Shown: positions 1 to 4,713 of the stretch, in pieces | Layout: every line of letters begins with the position of its first letter | Numbering within the stretch: the stretch's first letter is position 1 | DNA from: Clostridiales bacterium | GTDB lineage: Bacteria > Bacillota > Dehalobacteriia > UBA4068 | Length of the DNA stretch: 5,183 nt | Assembly (NCBI GenBank): GCA_009783495.1 | Contig: WRDJ01000081.1 | Location: 1-5,183 of the forward strand | Reading direction: 5' to 3' | Translations under genes and position numbers: made by a program | The notes under the pieces: model-generated | What the model was told of the DNA's origin: nothing | What the model saw: only the letters and a program-made list of their open reading frames with translations | The model's database searches: none

Positions 1-1101
1 CAGGACCGCCACCCGGTGCAGACCTATGTGCTGGAATATCAGGAACGGCTGATCAAGGACGTTTTGAGCCGCGAGTTGAAGCGGGGCGGGCAGGCATATT
101 TCGTGCATAACAAGGTCTATAATATCGAGCGCGCGGCGGAACGCCTGCAAACCTTGCTGCCGCAAGCGCGCATAGTCACGGCGCACGGGCAAATGCGGGA
201 AAAAGAGCTGGAGCAGGTGATGCGGGATTTTGTGGCGGGCGAGGCCGACATCCTGGTCTGCACCACCATCGTGGAATCCGGCCTCGACATCCCCAATGTC
301 AACACCCTGATTGTGGACGAAGCGGAAAATTTCGGCCTGGCCCAGCTATATCAGTTGCGCGGCCGGGTAGGGCGCTCTGATAAGCAGGCCTTCGCCTATT
401 TCACCTACCGCCCCAACCGCATCATGAACGAAACGGCCAAAAAACGCCTCGTCGCCATCCGTGATTTCACCGAACTGGGCTCAGGCTTCAAAATCGCCAT
501 GCGCGATATGGAGATCCGCGGCGCCGGCAATATCCTGGGCGCGGAACAACACGGGCATATCGCGGCGGTGGGCTTCGATCTCTATTGCCGGCTGGTGCAG
601 GAGGAGATCGAGGCGCAAAAAGGGCGCGAACCCCAGGCCAAAGAACCGGTCACGCTTCTTGAATTGCAGGTCAACGCCTATACGCCGGACAGCTATATTG
701 ACGACGTCGCGCTCAAACTGAACGTCTATAAGCGCATCGCCGCCGCGCCTTCCCTGGAATATATAGACGAACTGCGGGCGGAGCTGGCCGAGCGTTACGG
801 GCCCCCGCCCAAGGCCGTGCAAAACCTGCTCACACTCGGCAAGATCAAGCTGCTGGCGCAAAAGCTTTTCGTGGCCTCCGTCATACAAAAGCCTGCTTTT
901 CTGGAACTGAAATTCGCCCCGCGCCACCCGCTCAACGGGGAAATCCTGCGCGAACTGGCCATGAACTGGAATAAGCGCGTCGCCTTTTCGCAAAAAGAGG
1001 ATTTCGTCATCCGCCTGAAAACAGCCGCCAATACGCCGGGAGAGCCGATGGCCTCGCTGCTGGAGTTTTTATGCGCCTTGGCCCGTCTTTGCGGCGTTTG
1101 A
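1..1101 (+). CDS. mfd: Transcription-repair coupling factor Mfd, C-terminal part (5' end outside window)
   Basis: Mfd is a cytoplasmic ATP-dependent DNA translocase that dislodges stalled RNA polymerase from damaged template and recruits UvrA. The reading frame is open from base 1, so the gene is 5'-truncated by the window; 366 residues are visible of a protein usually about 1,150-1,180 long. Seen, counting from the first codon: the second RecA-like lobe of the helicase (about 1-145), with QAYFVHNKV at 31-39, the motif V region TTIVESGLDIPN at 88-99 and motif VI QLRGRVGRS at 118-126. The TRG (translocation in RecG/Mfd) segment follows at about 147-186, including the conserved GAGNILGAEQHG. 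From about 210 to the end is the C-terminal regulatory domain (D7) that in this family masks the UvrA-binding surface. The gene ends at a TGA, and a hairpin follows 50 bp later. RecG is excluded by the TRG variant and the D7 tail. Confidence 0.97.
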   Translation, partial: QDRHPVQTYVLEYQERLIKDVLSRELKRGGQAYFVHNKVYNIERAAERLQTLLPQARIVTAHGQMREKELEQVMRDFVAGEADILVCTTIVESGLDIPNVNTLIVDEAENFGLAQLYQLRGRVGRSDKQAFAYFTYRPNRIMNETAKKRLVAIRDFTELGSGFKIAMRDMEIRGAGNILGAEQHGHIAAVGFDLYCRLVQEEIEAQKGREPQAKEPVTLLELQVNAYTPDSYIDDVALKLNVYKRIAAAPSLEYIDELRAELAERYGPPPKAVQNLLTLGKIKLLAQKLFVASVIQKPAFLELKFAPRHPLNGEILRELAMNWNKRVAFSQKEDFVIRLKTAANTPGEPMASLLEFLCALARLCGV

Positions 1102-1151
1102 AGGTTTCTCCGCCCCGCCGATAACCCCGGGGAGCGGCGCTACGCACAATA

Positions 1152-1177
1152 AAAGGCGGCCTAAGCCGGCGGCCTTT
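1152..1177 (+). terminator. Hairpin downstream of mfd, probable terminator
   Basis: AAAGGCGGCC (1152-1161) can pair with GGCGGCCTTT (1168-1177) around the loop TAAGCC, giving nine pairs and one G-G mismatch. A short T run is inside the stem end and a six-T run follows at 1185-1190, so the U-tract is displaced rather than immediate. It lies 50 bp after the mfd stop and before the promoter of the next gene, which fits a transcription end. The 3' arm matches that of the terminator beyond prsA. Confidence 0.55.
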
Positions 1178-1192
1178 GCGGAAATTTTTTAC

Positions 1193-1215
1193 ATCAAAGA
1201 AGCATTTCTCTTGAT
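1193..1215. promoter_or_regulatory. Imperfect dyad overlapping the -35 box (possible operator)
   Basis: ATCAAAGAA (1193-1201) is the reverse complement of the bases at 1206-1215 (TTTCTCTTGAT region) apart from one extra C, with GCAT between the arms. The right arm overlaps the -35 hexamer at 1211-1216, the usual place for a repressor or activator site. No known regulator box (for example tandem PhoP TTAACA repeats) is recognised here, so function is inference. Confidence 0.3.
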
Positions 1216-1239
1216 TTTTTTCAGAATACTTGGTACAAT
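1211..1239 (+). promoter_or_regulatory. Sigma-A promoter of the lipoprotein gene
   Basis: TTGATT at 1211-1216 and TACAAT at 1234-1239 are separated by exactly 17 bp, and TG at 1231-1232 forms an extended -10 (TGGTACAAT). This is the best vegetative promoter in the window. With a normal distance from the -10 box, transcription would begin at about 1245-1247, on top of the start codon of the gene at 1246. Confidence 0.75.
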
Positions 1240-1245
1240 GCAAAC

Positions 1246-2364
1246 ATGAAAATAATATCAGAAAGCACAAAATTAAAATGCATTTTCGCCGCCTTGCTGA
1301 CGGCGGTATATTTGATTTGTTTATCAGCCTGCATCCGTCCTCCCGAACCGACTCCCGGCCCTGGGCCCAGTCCGTATCCTGATCCCGATATACTTAATGA
1401 CAACATAAATCAAAGAATTGAAAAACCTGTTGACTGGGCATTAATTGTTGAGCATAGAGAAGTTTTCCAGCTTGGGGTTCCGTGCAGCACAAACTCGTTC
1501 GGGACATTCCCGGCAATTGACGGGTCAACGGTGCTTTTGCCTTTGGCAGCCGAGTTCGGCTGGCAATTTTTAGACTTAGCTGATGAGCAAGTGCAACTCT
1601 TCTTTCGTTTTTCCACCACGCATGACGCTTATCTTAAACTTATCGGCGCAGCGCGGGATTATAATGCCAGTTCTCTGCTGTGCAAGGTAAGCGGTCACGG
1701 ATATCATCATCTATACAAACAACCCGATATTATTTTGGTAACACCCCCGTCTATTGATGAACTGAATATTGCTAATAGTTATGGCGTCGAGTTAATTGTC
1801 AAGCCGATATGCTATGATTCCTTTGTTTTTATTACGCATATTGACAACCCTGTTAATAGCTTAACGGTAGAAGAAGTTCAAAAAATCTATTCGGGCGAAA
1901 TTACGAATTGGCGTCAGGTTGGCGGAAACGACGAGGAAATAGTTGCATTTCAGCGTGAAGCCGGTTCCGGCAGTCAAACAGCTATGGAAGAATTTGTGAT
2001 GGCGGGAATTGAAATGATGGAAGCTCCCATGGGATGGACAATCGGCGGAATGGGATTTTTAATTAACAAATTCGCCGCAGAATATCAAAATGCACCGCAA
2101 AGCCTCGGATATACCTACAAGTATTATATAGACAGACTTTACAAAAGCCCCGATATAAAGATTATTAAAATAAACGGCATTGAACCGAATGACAACAATG
2201 TCCGAAACTCCACATACCCGTTTGTTGTACCTTACAATGGCGTCATACGAAGTGACGATATAGCCAATGTCGGTGGAAAATTTTTAGATTGGCTGTTGTC
2301 TGAAGAAGGCCAACGATGTATTGCCCAAGCCGGATATGTTTCACTTATGTCTTTGGATTTGTAG
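1246..2364 (+). CDS. PstS-like solute-binding lipoprotein (PBP-like family)
   Basis: Predicted membrane-anchored extracytoplasmic solute-binding protein of the phosphate-binding (PstS) type, 372 aa. Seen: a basic N-terminus, a hydrophobic stretch (13-27) and a lipobox LSAC with Cys29 as the lipidated residue. A Pro/Gly-rich spacer (32-47) follows. The binding fold shows FPAIDGST at 88-95, DSFVFIT at 191-197, then LTVEEVQKIYSGEITNW (206-222) and REAGSGSQTAMEEF (237-250). The last two match the phosphate-contacting and hinge signatures of the family. The ATG at 1246 is preferred because it keeps the whole signal peptide, although no Shine-Dalgarno is visible and a strong promoter ends only 6 bp upstream. 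No pstC, pstA, pstB or phoU is present here, so the ligand may be phosphate or another anion. Codon use is visibly more AT-rich than in mfd, the foldase or spoVT, which suggests separate origin. I withhold the symbol pstS because transport context is missing. Confidence 0.88.
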   Translation: MKIISESTKLKCIFAALLTAVYLICLSACIRPPEPTPGPGPSPYPDPDILNDNINQRIEKPVDWALIVEHREVFQLGVPCSTNSFGTFPAIDGSTVLLPLAAEFGWQFLDLADEQVQLFFRFSTTHDAYLKLIGAARDYNASSLLCKVSGHGYHHLYKQPDIILVTPPSIDELNIANSYGVELIVKPICYDSFVFITHIDNPVNSLTVEEVQKIYSGEITNWRQVGGNDEEIVAFQREAGSGSQTAMEEFVMAGIEMMEAPMGWTIGGMGFLINKFAAEYQNAPQSLGYTYKYYIDRLYKSPDIKIIKINGIEPNDNNVRNSTYPFVVPYNGVIRSDDIANVGGKFLDWLLSEEGQRCIAQAGYVSLMSLDL

Positions 2365-2412
2365 ACTTTTGGCAAACGAGCAATGAGCGGGATACTAAAC
2401 AGGCTCTAAAGC

Positions 2413-2440
2413 AAGAACCCCGGCGAATGCCGGGGTTCTT
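2413..2440. terminator. Perfect 12-bp hairpin in convergent gap, probable bidirectional terminator
   Basis: AAGAACCCCGGC (2413-2424) and GCCGGGGTTCTT (2429-2440) are exact reverse complements around the loop GAAT. It lies 48 bp after the lipoprotein stop and 26 bp beyond the stop of the zinc-ribbon gene on the other strand, so it can end both transcripts. There is no clean U-tract on either side beyond TTCTT, which makes it atypical for an intrinsic terminator. It could also act mainly as a 3'-end stabilising structure. GGCTCT is repeated on both sides (2402-2407 and 2441-2446). Confidence 0.65.
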
Positions 2441-2466
2441 GGCTCTCATGGCACAAAAGGCTTGCT

Positions 2467-2928
2467 TCAGGCGTTTTTAAATCCGCAAGAGCCACAAAAG
2501 ACGGCGCCGGGCGCCAACGGGGCTTGGCAATTGGCGCAAAGCGCCGTTTCCGCTGTGGCCTCAGCCGGGGCTTCTTCGGGTGCTACGACGGGCAAGGAAG
2601 CGCCGCACTTAGCGCAAAACTTGCTTTCGGCGGTGTTTTCGGCATTGCAAACGGGACAAAGTGAAATGTTCTTGATCTTGAGTATCTTCGTCCTGATCTC
2701 CGCGATCTCATTTTTCAAGGTGTCGATCTTTTCACAAAGAACCTCCAGTTCTCCCTCGGCTCCCTCGCGGCAGCACAGATAAAACGCTTCGCCAATTTTG
2801 TTGTAAATCTCCTTGATGTCCCCTTCTTTGCTGTTGATGGAAAGACTGAGCTTGGTCGTTTCCGCAAGGTTTTTCGTTTTGCTGGCCGCAGACGAAGCGG
2901 CGGATTTCACATTGTCAAATATCCCCAT
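2467..2928 (-). CDS. Small double zinc-ribbon protein with helical N-terminal half, function unknown
   Basis: 153-aa cytoplasmic protein with no signal peptide or membrane segment. Residues 1-30 are Ala/Ser/Lys-rich and probably helical. Residues 35-88 have regularly spaced Leu/Ile and charged residues, which suggests a coiled coil and hence self-association. Two zinc ribbons follow, each with the same C-x2-C-x10-C-x2-C spacing: Cys91/94/105/108 and Cys131/134/145/148. They are joined by a Pro/Ala/Glu-rich linker (113-129). This layout is common among uncharacterised Bacillota zinc-ribbon proteins; I recognise no specific function. An upstream GTG at 2937 is in frame, but only one base separates it from the GAAAGGA ribosome site, so the ATG at 2928 (10-nt spacing) is chosen. 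It lies downstream of prsA on the same strand, but a strong terminator separates them, so it is probably transcribed alone from the AT-rich gap at 2946-3079. No convincing promoter hexamers stand out there. Confidence 0.8.
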   Translation of the reverse strand: MGIFDNVKSAASSAASKTKNLAETTKLSLSINSKEGDIKEIYNKIGEAFYLCCREGAEGELEVLCEKIDTLKNEIAEIRTKILKIKNISLCPVCNAENTAESKFCAKCGASLPVVAPEEAPAEATAETALCANCQAPLAPGAVFCGSCGFKNA

Positions 2929-2938
2929 AGCGCGCACG

Positions 2939-2945
2939 TCCTTTC
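2939..2945 (-). promoter_or_regulatory. Ribosome binding site deciding the start of the zinc-ribbon gene
   Basis: On the minus strand this reads GAAAGGA. It is 10 nt before the ATG at 2928 but only 1 nt before the in-frame GTG at 2937, so it supports the shorter protein beginning MGIFDNV. Confidence 0.65.
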
Positions 2946-3079
2946 TTAAATTTTATAGTATTGCCCGATATATTAAATCATATTAAAAACCGACAAAAAT
3001 AGCAATAATAATTTTAAGGTTTTTTCATTTTTCAGCAAAATATTTTCCCAGGGAAGGCATTCGCATTCCCCGCTCTCCT

Positions 3080-3111
3080 AAAAAGGCCGCCCAAAATTGG
3101 GCGGCCTTTTT
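3080..3111. terminator. Bidirectional intrinsic terminator after prsA
   Basis: AAAAAGGCCGCCC (3080-3092) pairs perfectly with GGGCGGCCTTTTT (3099-3111) around AAAATT, a 13-bp stem. On the minus strand it begins 5 nt after the foldase TAA stop and ends in five U, a classic Rho-independent terminator. On the plus strand it is followed by a run of T (3107-3118, one C), so it should also stop rightward transcription and isolate prsA from antisense reads. Confidence 0.9.
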
Positions 3112-3116
3112 CTTTT

Positions 3117-4364
3117 TTATCGCGGATACTCTTCGTCGCCCTTAGTCCAGGCAATGAATCTTACTTTGCGCTTGATTTTCGCGTTGTCATCCTTTTCTTT
3201 CATGACCTCGTTGTATTTATCCACGAACAACCCGGTGTTCAGATAGGCGATGATATAGTCGTGTTCAGCTTCTTCCAAATTCTCGAATTCGGTCACCACG
3301 GCCTCCAGCTTGACAATATGATAACCCCAATATCCTTTGACCGGTTCCAGCGTGAAGTCGCCCACGCTTGCCAACTCGAAAGCGGCGTCCACAAAGGCCT
3401 CATCAAAACTGTATCCAAGGCTGGGAATATAGCAATTCCCAAAGATGAACGCGTCATAGAAGCCGCCGTCTTTCGCCGAAGCATCATCCTCGGAAAATTC
3501 TTCGGCCAACTCGGCAAATCTTGACGGGTCCTCTATCAGCATTTCAATGAGTCTCATGGCCTCTTCATAGGCGGCCTTCTGTTTTGTCTCGTCAGACCAG
3601 TTGCTCACCTTGATCAGGATATGGGAGACCTTGCGGGGCTGCCATTCCTCCGGTTTTTCGTCAAAAACCTTCCTGGCCTCGGCCTCGGCCTCCGCGTCGC
3701 CCATTTCCACCAGGTCATACAGATGATCCCTGAGCTTGCGTTCCGAAAGATCAAGCTCAATGTAACTCAAAAACCTCTTTTCGGTGAGGCCGTAATATTT
3801 CAGCCAGAGGGCATAATCAATTTTTTGTTCCTCAAAAAGATCCAAATAGGCCTTATGCTCGGCCTGGATTTCCTCTTTGCTCACCTTCAAGCCATATTCT
3901 TTTGCCAGCTGGGAAGTATACGCCGAAATAATGACGTCCTCGAAAGCGCTCTTCTCAATAAAGGGGAGGAGATCCAGGTAAAAGTCGTCATATGCCTCCT
4001 GGCCGTAAAGTGCTATTATCTGCGCTTTGGTAAAACCGGAGAAATAGCTGCAGTAATAATCCTCATACTGGATTTTATAATAATCATAGAGCCATCCGGG
4101 CATTTTCTGCCCGTTGACCGTGACGGCCGTGCTGGGGGTTTTCGCGCCGGTGGTCACGGGATAGATCGCTTTCAGGAAGATGAACATGCCGATGCCGAAA
4201 ACGATGATGCAAGCCATGACCAGGGCGAAGATTTTGTTTTCTGATTTTTGCACCCTCTTGCCGCCCTTCACCGGCTTATATTTGTATGAGCCGCCGCCCG
4301 CCTTGCCCCCGGAAGAGCCGCCGCCCTGTCTCTTCAATCTCATATTGCCGCTTTGTTTGCTCAA
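3117..4364 (-). CDS. prsA: Membrane-anchored parvulin-type peptidyl-prolyl isomerase (PrsA/SurA-like foldase)
   Basis: 415-aa extracytoplasmic foldase that would help exported proteins fold at the outer membrane face by cis-trans isomerisation of prolyl bonds. Seen: a Gly-rich, basic cytoplasmic tail (about 9-40), one membrane segment (about 45-64) and no lipobox, so it is a signal-anchor protein rather than a lipoprotein like Bacillus PrsA. A Tyr-rich helical chaperone region spans about 85-240. The parvulin domain is at about 244-355, with RKVSHIL (His248), FAELAEEFSED (Asp293), DGG (299-301), DAAFEL (326-331) and GYHIVKLE (His349). The two His and the acidic residue match the conserved parvulin core. 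The stretch between DGG and DAAFEL is longer than the usual short GW-containing loop. The start is TTG at 4364, supported by AAAGGGG 9 nt upstream; the next in-frame ATG (residue 8) would be about 30 nt from it. The gene is divergent from spoVT and is followed at once by a terminator. The symbol is by family resemblance. Confidence 0.87.
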   Translation of the reverse strand: MSKQSGNMRLKRQGGGSSGGKAGGGSYKYKPVKGGKRVQKSENKIFALVMACIIVFGIGMFIFLKAIYPVTTGAKTPSTAVTVNGQKMPGWLYDYYKIQYEDYYCSYFSGFTKAQIIALYGQEAYDDFYLDLLPFIEKSAFEDVIISAYTSQLAKEYGLKVSKEEIQAEHKAYLDLFEEQKIDYALWLKYYGLTEKRFLSYIELDLSERKLRDHLYDLVEMGDAEAEAEARKVFDEKPEEWQPRKVSHILIKVSNWSDETKQKAAYEEAMRLIEMLIEDPSRFAELAEEFSEDDASAKDGGFYDAFIFGNCYIPSLGYSFDEAFVDAAFELASVGDFTLEPVKGYWGYHIVKLEAVVTEFENLEEAEHDYIIAYLNTGLFVDKYNEVMKEKDDNAKIKRKVRFIAWTKGDEEYPR

Positions 4365-4373
4365 TTTAATCTA

Positions 4374-4380
4374 CCCCTTT
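4374..4380 (-). promoter_or_regulatory. Ribosome binding site of prsA, supports TTG start
   Basis: On the minus strand this reads AAAGGGG, 9 nt before the TTG at 4364. The first in-frame ATG would be about 30 nt away, so the TTG is the better start. Confidence 0.7.
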
Positions 4381-4391
4381 TCAGTTTACGC

Positions 4392-4426
4392 ATATTATTA
4401 TCACGTTTAAACATTTTAACATATAT
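4392..4426 (-). promoter_or_regulatory. Weak candidate promoter of prsA
   Basis: On the minus strand the AT-rich stretch contains GATAATAAT (4394-4402), which includes GATAAT, a 5 of 6 match to a -10 box. No -35 hexamer at 16-18 bp is better than a poor match. The placement, upstream of the ribosome site and just downstream of the AAAAGAT cluster, is sensible, but the exact promoter is uncertain. Confidence 0.3.
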
Positions 4427-4477
4427 CTTTTAGAAAAGATAGTGAAAAGATGAAAATTCATGGAAAATTCATCTTTT
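4425..4477. repeat. Cluster of four AAAAGAT/ATCTTTT heptamers forming two dyads
   Basis: Copies lie at 4425-4431 (inverted), 4434-4440, 4445-4451 and 4471-4477 (inverted). The first two make a perfect 7-2-7 palindrome. The last two are the ends of a 10-bp perfect inverted repeat, AAAAGATGAA (4445-4454) and TTCATCTTTT (4468-4477). Inside the second dyad, GAAAATTCAT is repeated directly at 4452-4461 and 4463-4472, an 11-bp period close to one helical turn. The cluster sits between the divergent prsA and spoVT genes and looks like a multi-site operator; the protein that binds is unknown. On the plus strand the second dyad is followed by T-rich sequence and could be a weak terminator instead. Confidence 0.5.
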
Positions 4478-4509
4478 TATTATCGCAAAGATTCTTGCGC
4501 TTATTTCCG

Positions 4510-4567
4510 GCAGAGGGTGGAGAAAAATCCGCGCGGCCGCTGATCCTCTCTGCGAATAAGCAGCGGC
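4510..4567. other. Two interlocked inverted repeats (pseudoknot-type arrangement)
   Basis: Arm A, GCAGAGGG (4510-4517), can pair with 4546-4553 (7 Watson-Crick pairs and one G-T). Arm B, GCCGCTG (4536-4542), pairs perfectly with CAGCGGC (4561-4567). The order is A-B-A'-B', so the two helices either form an H-type pseudoknot or exclude each other as RNA. The segment is far more GC-rich than its surroundings and lies about 150 bp upstream of spoVT. Whether it is transcribed is not known, and chance pairing is possible. Confidence 0.3.
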
Positions 4568-4602
4568 ATGATAAACACACCGCAAATATTTTTCCGTTCA
4601 TC

Positions 4603-4633
4603 TACATAAAAAGACAATTTTCGGCGGATAATA
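4603..4633 (+). promoter_or_regulatory. Candidate forespore (sigma-G/sigma-F type) promoter of spoVT
   Basis: TACATA at 4603-4608 and GATAATA at 4627-4633 are 18 bp apart. Each differs at one conserved position from the sigma-G elements as I recall them (GYATR and CATNNTA). spoVT of Bacillus subtilis is transcribed in the forespore by sigma-G, so the location about 80 bp before the start codon is sensible. The match is loose, and GATAAT could equally be a vegetative -10 without a good -35. Confidence 0.35.
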
Positions 4634-4699
4634 ATTCCACGCCGACATTAAGCGACTTCCGGCAGGGCGCAAACGGGCCGCGCAGGAAGCTAATCGAAA

Positions 4700-4706
4700 A
4701 AGGAGG
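4700..4706 (+). promoter_or_regulatory. Strong Shine-Dalgarno site of spoVT
   Basis: AAGGAGG, a full-length anti-16S match, is followed 7 nt later by TTG at 4714. It fixes the SpoVT start even though an in-frame ATG lies 264 bp upstream with no stop between. Confidence 0.85.
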
Positions 4707-4713
4707 ACTTGCC

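Larger units (their letters stand above)
4365..4713. other. Divergent prsA-spoVT intergenic region
   Basis: This 349-bp stretch has no convincing separate gene. Its prsA-proximal half is AT-rich and holds the prsA ribosome site, a weak promoter and the AAAAGAT cluster. Its middle is GC-rich with the interlocked repeats, and also the small dyad CGCAA/TTGCG (4484-4499). The spoVT-proximal part has the candidate forespore promoter and the ribosome site. An open frame from ATG 4450 runs into spoVT but uses codons such as TTA, AGA, ATA and CTA that spoVT largely avoids, and it overlaps the dyads, so I regard it as non-coding. Confidence 0.6.

Noticed and set aside
481..993. 170-codon minus-strand reading frame inside mfd
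   Set aside because: It lies entirely over conserved Mfd TRG and D7 coding sequence on the other strand and has no independent support.
1116..1139. CGCCG/CGGCG inverted repeat just after the mfd stop, as a second terminator
   Set aside because: Only five base pairs, a long loop and no T run; the hairpin at 1152-1177 is a better candidate.
2402..2446. GGCTCT direct repeats flanking the hairpin at 2413-2440, as a possible target duplication of a tiny mobile element
   Set aside because: Six bases is short enough for chance, and the 33 bp between the copies hold only a terminator-like hairpin.
2462..2782. 106-codon plus-strand reading frame opposite the zinc-ribbon gene
   Set aside because: It is an antisense shadow: the minus strand encodes two perfect zinc ribbons with a ribosome site, while this frame has no ribosome site and a low-complexity Ala/Ser/Gln product.
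3621..4244. 207-codon plus-strand reading frame inside prsA
   Set aside because: It is antisense to clear foldase and parvulin codons, has no recognisable domain and no ribosome site. It reflects codon bias of the real gene.
4405..4412. GTTTAAAC palindrome upstream of prsA as an operator
   Set aside because: It is a single 8-bp AT-rich palindrome with no second copy nearby, easily expected by chance in this AT-rich stretch.
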